The notes below the pieces were generated by a model. It was not told where the DNA came from. It was given only the letters and a program-made list of their open reading frames with translations, and ran no database searches. 16,127 nucleotides of DNA from Thermoplasmata archaeon (GTDB taxonomy: Archaea; Thermoplasmatota; E2; DHVEG-1; B18-G2). The stretch is from NCBI GenBank assembly GCA_021163455.1, contig JAGGWT010000140.1, positions 1 to 16,127 of the forward strand, given 5' to 3'. A program made the translations under genes and the position numbers. Positions 1-6,740 of the stretch are shown here, piece after piece (position 1 is the stretch's first letter; each line of letters starts with the position of its first letter).

Positions 1-431
1 ATTTTCTTGAAAACATAGAGGATAGATTGTCCAAGGAGCTTGGTATAGATCCTTTCAGGAACTGGGATGAGGAGAAACTATTCAACATGCTTATCAAGAA
101 TAGGGACAGAGTTATAGGTGAGGTACTCCTTGACCAATCTGTATTTGCAGGTGTTGGAAATATCCTGAGAAACGAGATTCTTTTCAGGTCAGGCATAAGA
201 CCTGACAGGAGAATATCAGATATTCCAGAGAAAAAACTTAAACTTCTCATCAGGATAACAAAAAGACTCTGTGAAGAATTTCTCGATAGCAAACTCAAAG
301 GCAGAGGGATAAAGAGATTGTTGATGGTTTACAACTCCAGATACTGCAGGAGATGTGGGGGTAAGATAAGTTATTACAGAGACGAATTCACCGGGAGAAA
401 GACTTTCTTCTGTCCAAACTGTCAGTCATAG
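1..431 (+). CDS. Fpg/Nei-family DNA glycosylase, 3' part (5' end outside window)
   Basis: This is the C-terminal 142 residues of a formamidopyrimidine/endonuclease VIII-type DNA glycosylase/AP lyase, which removes oxidised bases. The frame is open from base 3, so the TTG at 27 is an internal Leu codon and not a start. The helix-two-turn-helix signature LLDQSVFAGVGNILRNEILF is present, followed by SGIRPDRRISDI. A C-terminal zinc finger follows: CRRC about 30 residues before the end and CPNCQ at the very end. Before the last pair is GRKTFF, whose Arg is the DNA-contacting residue of this finger in the family. The catalytic N-terminal Pro/Glu region lies upstream, so Fpg cannot be told from Nei. 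Fpg/Nei proteins are patchy in archaea, so transfer is possible. The last 44 bp overlap the 3' end of truA on the other strand. Confidence 0.9.
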   Translation, partial: FLENIEDRLSKELGIDPFRNWDEEKLFNMLIKNRDRVIGEVLLDQSVFAGVGNILRNEILFRSGIRPDRRISDIPEKKLKLLIRITKRLCEEFLDSKLKGRGIKRLLMVYNSRYCRRCGGKISYYRDEFTGRKTFFCPNCQS

Positions 432-1188
432 CCCTCTCAATAACTCTCTCCTCGATCTCCTTTGCCTTTCTCCTGAAACTCTCATTAAACTCAAATTCAA
501 ATTCGTATTTCACATCAACCAGCACAAGATTTTCACCCCTCGCTATCCCAAAGAACTTCCTTTCATCCGGTTTTTCTAGAGCCATTTTCACTTCATTTAT
601 ATCTATTTCGTGATATCCAAGTTTTTCGAGAGCTGAAACTATCCTTCTGACCTGCTGCCATACAAATGTCTGGGCAAAGAAGTTTATTGATAAGAGATTA
701 CCAAATTTATCCACAATTATATTCTTTATTTCCCTGACAGTCTTTCTCCTTTCATCATGTTTGCAGAAGTTCTTAAAATCTCTTTCACCTGTAAACAGAT
801 TTGCCCCCTCTAAAAAGGCATCGAAATCGAAGTCATCGTTTACTTTTAGATAATACCGGTAATGTCTCAGTTTTGCAAATCTCGGATAAAACTTCTGGTC
901 AACTTCTTTGAAGCCATAGAACCATATATCGTCCAGCTCTTCATTGATTTCCCTCAGCACCTCTATAGATAAATCATAATAGCAGTCAAATGCTATCACA
1001 TTTCCGAGAGCAGATACACCTTTATCTGTTCTACTCGCAGATCTGAATCTGTTTATCTTTGGATTGTTTATCAACCTTAGAATCTCAAGAGTGTTGATTA
1101 TTGCTCCTTCCACAGTGTAAACATTTGGCTGCCTTGCGTAGCCATGGAAGTTTATGCCATCGTATGCGAATTTAAGAGCATATCTCAT
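388..1188 (-). CDS. truA: tRNA pseudouridine synthase TruA
   Basis: TruA isomerises uridines at positions 38-40 in the tRNA anticodon arm. The 266-aa product begins MRYALKFAYDGINFHGYARQ, the usual TruA opening (FAYDGxxFHGYxRQP). The catalytic motif SRTDKGVSA carries the nucleophile Asp55. A later VWQQVRRIVSAL segment matches the conserved C-terminal half. The frame could start 15 codons earlier, at 1233. A TATA-like TTTTAAAC at 1212-1219 lies inside that extension and is centred about 27 nt upstream of 1188, so a leaderless mRNA starting at 1188 is the better model. The extra 15 residues (MVVNHFKRF...) also precede the conserved fold. The 3' end runs 44 bp into the convergent glycosylase gene and encodes a charged tail (TDSLDRRKSFSR) outside the conserved core. 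Confidence 0.93.
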   Translation of the reverse strand: MRYALKFAYDGINFHGYARQPNVYTVEGAIINTLEILRLINNPKINRFRSASRTDKGVSALGNVIAFDCYYDLSIEVLREINEELDDIWFYGFKEVDQKFYPRFAKLRHYRYYLKVNDDFDFDAFLEGANLFTGERDFKNFCKHDERRKTVREIKNIIVDKFGNLLSINFFAQTFVWQQVRRIVSALEKLGYHEIDINEVKMALEKPDERKFFGIARGENLVLVDVKYEFEFEFNESFRRKAKEIEERVIERAMTDSLDRRKSFSR

Positions 1189-1211
1189 TTGAAGTACAAA
1201 AGGAAAAAACC

Positions 1212-1219
1212 GTTTAAAA
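1212..1219 (-). promoter_or_regulatory. TATA box for truA
   Basis: On the minus strand the sequence reads CATTTTAAACGG, centred about 27 nt before the ATG at 1188, with no Shine-Dalgarno between. The spacing fits an archaeal TATA box driving a leaderless transcript and decides the truA start. Confidence 0.5.
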
Positions 1220-1284
1220 TGGTTAACAACCACTTATTAAAAATGAAAAAATTTGACAGTTAAAAAATAGAAAAGGAAGAGATT

Positions 1285-1680
1285 TTATGCGTGCTTCTCT
1301 GCTATATCTCCAACGACGGGCAGTTTGAATTTTTCTCCCTGGTATGCTTTTATCATAAGAACTATCCACAGTACAAAGGATATTGCCCAGATTATCCATG
1401 ACAGATATGTCAGGGCAGGAATACCGGGATTCACCGTTGGTACGCTGTACCCATAGTAACTACCGTAGGTAACCTTTGGTGCACCTATCCATCCAAGGAG
1501 CCAGGCGAGTACGCTGAGAGGCAGAAACGTCATTATGGATTGCAGTGCATGAAATCTAACGAACTTGCTCTTCTTTTCTGCCAGCAGGAATATCAGTCCT
1601 GTTAGCCATCCTAGTACGTAACTTAGCAGACCAGCTACGTTCTCTTCCAAACCAAGGGACGTTTTGTTCGTCTTTTCCAT
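1285..1680 (-). CDS. DUF4870 (Tic20-like) small membrane protein
   Basis: This 131-aa integral membrane protein has about three transmembrane helices, near residues 13-33, 47-67 and 90-111. Family hallmarks of DUF4870 are visible: a first helix starting ENVAGLLSYVLGWLTG, then the loop KKSKFVRFHALQS, and a C-terminal YQGEKFKLPVVGDIAEK. Archaeal members have no established biochemical function; the fold resembles Tic20-like membrane proteins. The linker between helices two and three (about residues 68-88) is rich in Tyr, Gly and Pro. Translation should be strong: AGGAGGAGAG lies at 1685-1694 just upstream of the ATG, and a TATA box sits at 1721-1730. It lies upstream of truA in the same direction, but truA appears to have its own promoter. 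Confidence 0.85.
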   Translation of the reverse strand: MEKTNKTSLGLEENVAGLLSYVLGWLTGLIFLLAEKKSKFVRFHALQSIMTFLPLSVLAWLLGWIGAPKVTYGSYYGYSVPTVNPGIPALTYLSWIIWAISFVLWIVLMIKAYQGEKFKLPVVGDIAEKHA

Positions 1681-1684
1681 CTAT

Positions 1685-1694
1685 CTCTCCTCCT
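1685..1694 (-). promoter_or_regulatory. Shine-Dalgarno of the DUF4870 gene
   Basis: AGGAGGAGAG on the minus strand ends 4 nt before the ATG at 1680. It is nearly a full match to the archaeal consensus GGAGGTGAT and fixes this start. Confidence 0.75.
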
Positions 1695-1720
1695 GAGATT
1701 TTGCCCAATCAATGAGTAGG

Positions 1721-1730
1721 TTATATAAAT
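1721..1730 (-). promoter_or_regulatory. TATA box of the DUF4870 gene
   Basis: The minus strand reads AATAATTTATATAACC, a good archaeal TATA box preceded by an A-rich stretch. A start site about 25 nt downstream (near 1700) would leave a short leader that carries the Shine-Dalgarno at 1685-1694. Confidence 0.65.
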
Positions 1731-1740
1731 TATTTTCGCT

Positions 1741-1830
1741 GCAATTTGACAGAGTTGCATTCTGCTAGTTGTACTGCAGGAGCCAGATGCTCTCCTGTCC
1801 AGCATTCGGATTCAGGATGTGAAGGCTAGG
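1741..1830. other. Non-coding stretch between divergent DUF4870 and gatD genes, with an imperfect hairpin
   Basis: About 90 bp lie between the two opposing promoters. They contain CAGGAG (1777-1782) and CTCCTG (1792-1797), inverted around a 9-nt loop with a possible inner AGC/GCT pairing. No tRNA, C/D-box or H/ACA-box signature was recognised. It may be a small structured RNA, an operator or nothing. Confidence 0.25.
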
Positions 1831-1833
1831 ATT

Positions 1834-1843
1834 GATTTAAATA
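1834..1843 (+). promoter_or_regulatory. TATA box of gatD
   Basis: GATTTAAATA is centred about 29 nt upstream of the gatD ATG at 1868. There is no Shine-Dalgarno in between, so a leaderless or nearly leaderless transcript is likely. Confidence 0.55.
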
Positions 1844-1867
1844 GAAGTCAACTATACTTACCTTGCA

Positions 1868-3142
1868 ATGAGTATAAGGGATAAAATCCTTTCACGCCTT
1901 GGAGCAAAGCCCGGCGACGTGATAAAAATAAAAAGAGACGGAGAAGAACTTGTCGGCATTCTCATGCCTTCTCATGATTTCAGTGATGATGATATTGTTG
2001 TTATAAAACTCAGAAACGGGTATAACATAGGTGTGGAAGTAAGCGACGATACAGAAATTGAGATAATCGAAAAGGGGGAGATTTCAAAAAGGATAATCGA
2101 GAAGGAGATACCATTTGATCCCAGCAAGCCGACGATTTCCATCCTTGGCACAGGCGGTACAATAGCGAGCTACGTGGATTACAGAACAGGAGCTGTTCAT
2201 CCCGCGTATTCAGCTGAGGACTTGGCCTATTCTGTTCCGGAGATATTTGAGATATGTAACATAAGGGCAAGAATTCTATTCCAGTTGCTGAGCGAGAATA
2301 TAGGTATCGAAAACTGGAAAATTCTAGCCAGAGAGATAGCAAACGAATTCAACAAAGAGGATGTAAGAGGAGTTATCATCCCTCATGGAACCGATACAAT
2401 GGGCTACACGGCGGCGGCGCTATCTTTCATGCTCAAAAAGTTATCCGGTCCTGTTGTCCTAGTCGGTGCACAGAGGTCAAGTGATAGACCTTCTTCAGAT
2501 GCTTATCAGAATCTGTACCATGCTTCTCTCGTGGCATCAGAAACTGACATTGGCGAAGTAGTTGTGGTTATGCATGGAGAGAGCTCCGATACATACTCAT
2601 TGATACACAGAGGAGTTAGAGTTCGAAAGATGCACACATCAAGGAGAGATGCCTTCAGGAGCATAAATTCTGAACCTATAGGAAAAATAGAAAACGACGT
2701 AATAACAATAGAGAATGATTACAGAAAAGCAGAGAGCGGGAAAGTTGAAGTCGATGATAAAATGTGTGAAGATGTTGCGCTTGTATACTTCTATCCGGGC
2801 ATGAGGGCTGATGACATTCCTGAAAAAAAGGGGATAGTCATAATGGGAACAGGGCTTGGACATGTATCTAAAAATCTTCTGTCACGACTGAAAGAGCTTA
2901 TAGAGAATGGTTCAACGGTTGTGATGACATCACAGTGTTTATATGGTAGAGTTAATCTCAATGTGTATTCTACAGGAAGAGAGCTTCTGAAAATAGGTGT
3001 TATTCCAGCTGAAGATATGTTGCCTGAGGTGGCTTATGTAAAATTGATGTGGGTACTGGCTCATGCAAAAGACAGAGAGGAAATAAAAAAACTGATGTTA
3101 ACAAATATAGCTGGTGAGATAGGCGATAGAACCCTCTATTAA
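1868..3142 (+). CDS. gatD: Glutamyl-tRNA(Gln) amidotransferase subunit D
   Basis: GatD is the asparaginase-like subunit of the archaeal GatDE amidotransferase. It releases ammonia from an amide donor for conversion of Glu-tRNA(Gln) to Gln-tRNA(Gln). The 424-aa length is typical. Residues 1-75 form the GatD-specific N-terminal beta domain (PGDVIKIKRDGEELVGILMP). Residues 85-424 are an L-asparaginase fold with its active-site pieces: ILGTGGTIAS (Thr98), HGTDTMGY (Thr175, Asp176) and a Lys near KMHTSRRDAF (Lys254). The N-terminal domain distinguishes it from free asparaginases. The partner gatE is not next to it here. It is flanked by its own promoter upstream and by the convergent nmd3 gene, whose stop is only 18 bp away. 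Confidence 0.96.
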   Translation: MSIRDKILSRLGAKPGDVIKIKRDGEELVGILMPSHDFSDDDIVVIKLRNGYNIGVEVSDDTEIEIIEKGEISKRIIEKEIPFDPSKPTISILGTGGTIASYVDYRTGAVHPAYSAEDLAYSVPEIFEICNIRARILFQLLSENIGIENWKILAREIANEFNKEDVRGVIIPHGTDTMGYTAAALSFMLKKLSGPVVLVGAQRSSDRPSSDAYQNLYHASLVASETDIGEVVVVMHGESSDTYSLIHRGVRVRKMHTSRRDAFRSINSEPIGKIENDVITIENDYRKAESGKVEVDDKMCEDVALVYFYPGMRADDIPEKKGIVIMGTGLGHVSKNLLSRLKELIENGSTVVMTSQCLYGRVNLNVYSTGRELLKIGVIPAEDMLPEVAYVKLMWVLAHAKDREEIKKLMLTNIAGEIGDRTLY

Positions 3143-3160
3143 TCTCACTATAGATCTATT

Positions 3161-4210
3161 TCATTCAATCGAGGGCGGTATCAGAAAGATTTCATCTCTG
3201 TATTTCACAATTTTTACAGTTTTGTCAAGTTCTATCTCTGCTGGTATAACCGCATCTACTGTTCTGTAGGTATCTGGATCAAGTATCTGTATCTCTTTAC
3301 CCCTTTTACTGACAACCACAGCTTCTCTCACAAAGTCCTCTTTCCTCAGGACGTTAAAATCTACAATTTCCTTATGTCGGAAACTGTACTCTTTCCAGCT
3401 CTTCAAATCCACAGCCTTTACGCCGCTGGATGAGAACCATTTTATATAGAATATCTTCTCATCCTTGACTATAACATCGTGCTTCCTGTACTTATGGAGC
3501 CTTAGCAGATACGTCATCCTGTACTGTTTTACACCATCTTTCATACCAAACAGTTTTGCAGATGTTTTAATCTCCCCTCCAAATCTGTCCCTTATCTGGT
3601 ACACGAGAGAGTGGGCAACTCTCTTATCACTTATATAAAAGTCAACTCCTCCTCTTGTCTCTTTCCTATCAGCTATAAAGACGTCTCTCCCTTCCTTTCC
3701 GAGCCTGTTCACGCTTTCTGTAAGATACTTTTCTATGGACTCCATTTCCCCCTTGTCAAAGCCCCTTTCATCCGTCCTTATCTGGATAATTGCCTCATAG
3801 TATTTTCCGGCTTTTCTCGAACATCTTGGGCATACTGTTTTCTCAACCAGAATCTCCGTGTAAAGATTCTCTTCAACCTTATTTCCATCTATTTCACCTT
3901 CTATTTTGATGGCAGCATCATAGAGAGTTTTTCCTTTTCTGCGGAAATCAACATCAACCCTTCTCCATGTTATATGTGGAGAGAAGGATGTATTTTCAAT
4001 TATTAATCGTCTCATCCCTTCGTATAAGTCTTCCTCTATCCATTTACCCCTATGCTTGATAAAACCACAAACCGGACACATCTCTATTCTCAGCCTGCCA
4101 TCAATCTGAGAAAAACCTCCTTTCTCAGAGTAGCACTTTGCGCATAGCCCATCTATCAGCCTATCTGTTTCTCTTCCGCAATTAACGCAGAACGCTTTGC
4201 TTCTTTTCAT
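3161..4210 (-). CDS. nmd3: NMD3-family 60S/50S ribosome-associated zinc protein
   Basis: This 349-aa archaeal homologue of eukaryotic NMD3, the large-subunit export adaptor, probably binds the large ribosomal subunit; the archaeal role is less well defined. The N-terminal zinc-binding cysteines are visible: CVNC/CAKC at residues 8-26 and CPVC/CPRC at 45-48 and 127-130. After them comes the conserved mixed alpha/beta body, including YFYISDKR-like and GMKDGVKQYRMTYLLRL stretches. It lacks the nuclear-shuttling tail of eukaryotic proteins, as expected. Its ATG lies 29 bp inside the 3' end of iorB, and only a weak purine-rich site precedes it, so translation is probably coupled to iorB in one iorA-iorB-nmd3 transcript. 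The mixing of an amino-acid fermentation enzyme with a ribosome factor is odd. Confidence 0.92.
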   Translation of the reverse strand: MKRSKAFCVNCGRETDRLIDGLCAKCYSEKGGFSQIDGRLRIEMCPVCGFIKHRGKWIEEDLYEGMRRLIIENTSFSPHITWRRVDVDFRRKGKTLYDAAIKIEGEIDGNKVEENLYTEILVEKTVCPRCSRKAGKYYEAIIQIRTDERGFDKGEMESIEKYLTESVNRLGKEGRDVFIADRKETRGGVDFYISDKRVAHSLVYQIRDRFGGEIKTSAKLFGMKDGVKQYRMTYLLRLHKYRKHDVIVKDEKIFYIKWFSSSGVKAVDLKSWKEYSFRHKEIVDFNVLRKEDFVREAVVVSKRGKEIQILDPDTYRTVDAVIPAEIELDKTVKIVKYRDEIFLIPPSIE

Positions 4211-4796
4211 CTTTCAATTTCAATATCTCTTCTCTCCCGAGGTTAAAAGCTTTACTGTTGATGTCCTTGTTTGGAAGTCTCTCTTCAATAATTTTCAGCA
4301 ATAATTCGTGAGAAAAAGGAAGTACATCCAGAGCGGATAGCGCTCCGAGCAGCACTATATTCTTTGATATGATATCACCAGCTTTTATGGCAAGGGAGTT
4401 TGCATCGATTGCGTACACCTCTTTACAGTTCCTTTCCACCTCGTCGAGTATCTTTTTAACAAATGGGTACTCTACACCTTCAAACACAACAGAGGGTGGA
4501 ACAACCGGATTCACATCAGTTACCACAATAGTATCTTTATTTGCTTTATCTATCTGTCTCAGGGCTTCTGCTGGCTCTGTACTTACAATCACATCGGCTG
4601 AACCTCTCGCTACAAGAGGAGAATTGATATCACCCATCCTGACATCGCATTTGACAATGCCGCCTCTCTGCGCCATACCGTGAACTTCAGATACAAGGAC
4701 ATTCAAACCACTTTTTACAGCGGCTCTGCCAAGAAGTGAAGCCATTGTAAGTATACCCTGCCCTCCAACACCTGCCAGAATGATTTCTATTTTCAT
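4182..4796 (-). CDS. iorB: Indolepyruvate:ferredoxin oxidoreductase, beta subunit
   Basis: IorB is the small subunit of the enzyme that oxidatively decarboxylates aryl-pyruvates (from Trp, Phe, Tyr transamination) to aryl-acetyl-CoA while reducing ferredoxin. The 204-aa length matches the family. It belongs to the pyruvate:ferredoxin oxidoreductase gamma-domain group: LAGVGGQGILTMASLLGRAA at residues 7-26 and SEVHGMAQRGG at about 36-46 are its hallmark motifs. The start codon overlaps the iorA stop as ATGA, a classic translational coupling that keeps the two subunits balanced. The 3' end overlaps nmd3 by 29 bp. Confidence 0.95.
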   Translation of the reverse strand: MKIEIILAGVGGQGILTMASLLGRAAVKSGLNVLVSEVHGMAQRGGIVKCDVRMGDINSPLVARGSADVIVSTEPAEALRQIDKANKDTIVVTDVNPVVPPSVVFEGVEYPFVKKILDEVERNCKEVYAIDANSLAIKAGDIISKNIVLLGALSALDVLPFSHELLLKIIEERLPNKDINSKAFNLGREEILKLKDEKKQSVLR

Positions 4797-6664
4797 CTTT
4801 TCTCACCAGCCTTTTCTATTGCACCAAATGGGCAAACCTGTACACAAACTCCACATCCATTGCATATCTCTTCATTTATCCTGACATTCTTTTCTTCATC
4901 AAAATAGAAAGCGGGACATCCGAATTTCATTATACATATGTTACAGTGCTTACATTTCTCCTGGTTGACCTGGTAGATAGGTATTTTTTCTCCTCTCTTT
5001 CTTTTATCCCTGACCTCCAGCAAGATGCACGGATATTTACATATTACCACAGAGGGACCCTTGAAATTCAAAGCTCTTTCGAAAGCTTTGGCTGTCTCTT
5101 CTATGTTGGTCGGGTTCACAACCTCAACGTGCTTTACCCCCAATCCTCTAACGACCTTCTCTATGTCAAGCGCAATAGCTTCATCGCCCATCCCCGTTAC
5201 TTTTGAACCAGGGTGTGGTTGATGACCCGTCATGGCAGTGGTTCTGTTATCAAGTACAGTTATGACACAGTCATGGTTATGATGAACCGCATTGACAATC
5301 GCTGGTAATCCAGCGTGGAAGAAAGTTGAATCTCCCATAAAGGATATAATTTTCTGGTCTGTGGATTTTGCAAACCCACATGCCATCCCTGCGTTGGAAC
5401 CCATACACAGCAGAACATCAGCCACTTTCAGAGGAGGATACCTGCCCAGGGTGTAGCATCCAATATCCGTAGGATATATGGTTCCCTTCGGAGCCACCTT
5501 TTTGACAGCATAGTAGCTCGCTCTGTGTGGGCAACCAGGACACATAACCGGAGGTCTACTCGGCAATTTTAGATCAGTTTTCCCTCCATCAGGAATCGGA
5601 TTTTTCACTCCCAGAATCTTTGATATTCCAGATATAACTATCTCAAGATTGTACTCGTATAATCTGGAAAAGTGTCCACTCCCCTTTCCATATATCTCCA
5701 CATTTATGCCGGCATCAAACGCTAGGGATTTCAATCTCTCTTCAAGTATGGGCTCGAGCTCTTCCAGAACAATAATCTTACCGTGCTCCTCCATAAACTT
5801 ACGACATTTTTCTCTCGGAAGAGGATTTGTGAATCCCAGTTTCAGAATATCTGCATCAATTTTCATGATATCAAGAGCATCCATGGCGTAGCCAACTGAT
5901 ATTCCAGATGCCACTATCCCGACGCCGCCGCCGTGTTCTATTATCCTGTTAAATTGTGATTTCTCGGATAACTCTTCCGCTTTCTTCATTTTTTCCAGTA
6001 AGACAGGATGTCTGGCTCTTGCCACAGATGGGACGGTTACCATCATTTCATCTTTTTCAAAATGTCCTTTCTTTTTCGATTCCTTGCATGCATCTATCTT
6101 GACGGGACCCCTCGTATGGCTGACTCTTGTGGTGGTTCTCAGTATTATCGGTAATTCCAGAGATTCTGATATTTTGAAACCCTCCTTTGTCATATCTTTT
6201 GCTTCCTGGGGGTTGTATGGCTCAAGCATGGGGGCATTTCCAAAGAGAGCATAGTATCTATTATCCTGTTCATTCTGGGATGAGTGACAAAAAGGGTCAT
6301 CGGCTGTAACTATGATGTGACCACCCTTGCACCCCACATACATGTATGTCATGAAAGTGTCACTTGCTACATTCAACCCAACATGTTTCATACAGGTAAG
6401 AGACCTTAGTCCAGACAATGATGCTGCGGCAGCAACCTCCAGGGCAACCTTTTCATTAGTTGAATACTCAAAATAAAAGGGAACTTCCTTTCCTTTACTC
6501 TTCAGATACTTTGCTATTTTGGAAAAAGTATCTGCTATCTCTGAGGATGGCGTCCCTGGATATGTTGTGGCAAAATCTATGCCCTCCTCCAGTGCCCCTC
6601 TGGTTATAGCCTCATTCCCGAGCAGTAAAATGGTGTCCCCAGGTTTTGCTTCTATAATTTCCAT
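4793..6664 (-). CDS. iorA: Indolepyruvate:ferredoxin oxidoreductase, alpha subunit
   Basis: IorA is the catalytic thiamine-diphosphate subunit (623 aa from the start chosen here). The N-terminal pyrimidine-binding domain contains TYPGTPSSEI (34-43) and the EYSTNEKVA segment near the catalytic Glu. The C-terminal half has MCPGCPHRASYY (374-385) and the ThDP/Mg motif GDSTFF...LDNRTTAMTG (444-480). Two ferredoxin clusters end the protein. The first, CKHCNICIMKFGCP (571-584), has the five-residue spacing seen in IorA; the second, CNGCGVCVQVCP (601-612), is a normal 4Fe-4S motif. An ATG at 6709 would add 15 hydrophobic residues but lies inside the TATA box, so 6664 is preferred; the in-frame ATG at 6676 remains possible. 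A weak GGGGAT precedes 6664. Confidence 0.95.
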   Translation of the reverse strand: MEIIEAKPGDTILLLGNEAITRGALEEGIDFATTYPGTPSSEIADTFSKIAKYLKSKGKEVPFYFEYSTNEKVALEVAAAASLSGLRSLTCMKHVGLNVASDTFMTYMYVGCKGGHIIVTADDPFCHSSQNEQDNRYYALFGNAPMLEPYNPQEAKDMTKEGFKISESLELPIILRTTTRVSHTRGPVKIDACKESKKKGHFEKDEMMVTVPSVARARHPVLLEKMKKAEELSEKSQFNRIIEHGGGVGIVASGISVGYAMDALDIMKIDADILKLGFTNPLPREKCRKFMEEHGKIIVLEELEPILEERLKSLAFDAGINVEIYGKGSGHFSRLYEYNLEIVISGISKILGVKNPIPDGGKTDLKLPSRPPVMCPGCPHRASYYAVKKVAPKGTIYPTDIGCYTLGRYPPLKVADVLLCMGSNAGMACGFAKSTDQKIISFMGDSTFFHAGLPAIVNAVHHNHDCVITVLDNRTTAMTGHQPHPGSKVTGMGDEAIALDIEKVVRGLGVKHVEVVNPTNIEETAKAFERALNFKGPSVVICKYPCILLEVRDKRKRGEKIPIYQVNQEKCKHCNICIMKFGCPAFYFDEEKNVRINEEICNGCGVCVQVCPFGAIEKAGEKR

Positions 6665-6706
6665 CTTTATCCCCATCCAGAAGTCAAGTTTGAAAATCAG
6701 GAGAAG

Positions 6707-6715
6707 CATATAAAT
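6707..6715. promoter_or_regulatory. Shared TATA element between iorA and thiDN
   Basis: CATATAAAT on the plus strand (ATTTATATG on the minus strand) is the only strong TATA-like sequence in the divergent region. It is centred about 30 nt before the thiDN ATG, giving a leaderless transcript, and about 47 nt before the iorA ATG at 6664, giving a leader of roughly 20 nt. Either one box works in both directions or two overlap. Confidence 0.55.
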
Positions 6716-6740
6716 CTAACGAAAGAGATATCGTCAATGA

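Noticed and set aside
27..431. TTG at 27 as start of the glycosylase gene
   Set aside because: The frame is open upstream to base 3 and the catalytic N-terminus of the family would be missing, so this is a gene cut by the window edge.
1189..1233. Fifteen-codon N-terminal extension of truA
   Set aside because: It precedes the conserved TruA fold and contains a TATA-like box placed correctly for a start at 1188.
1751..1830. Possible tRNA in the gatD upstream spacer, because of TTCGGATTC resembling a T-loop
   Set aside because: The flanking bases do not form a 5-bp T-stem and no acceptor or anticodon arm could be paired.
2010..2863. Open frames on the minus strand within gatD
   Set aside because: They lie wholly opposite a confident gene, resemble no protein family, and have no promoter or ribosome-binding site.
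3143..3160. TAGATCTA palindrome between gatD and nmd3 stops as a terminator or operator
   Set aside because: The palindrome is only 8 bp in an 18-bp gap and has no T-run, so chance explains it.
6665..6709. Hydrophobic N-terminal extension of iorA as a membrane anchor
   Set aside because: The ATG at 6709 lies in the promoter TATA box, IorA is cytoplasmic, and the conserved protein begins at MEIIEAKPGD.
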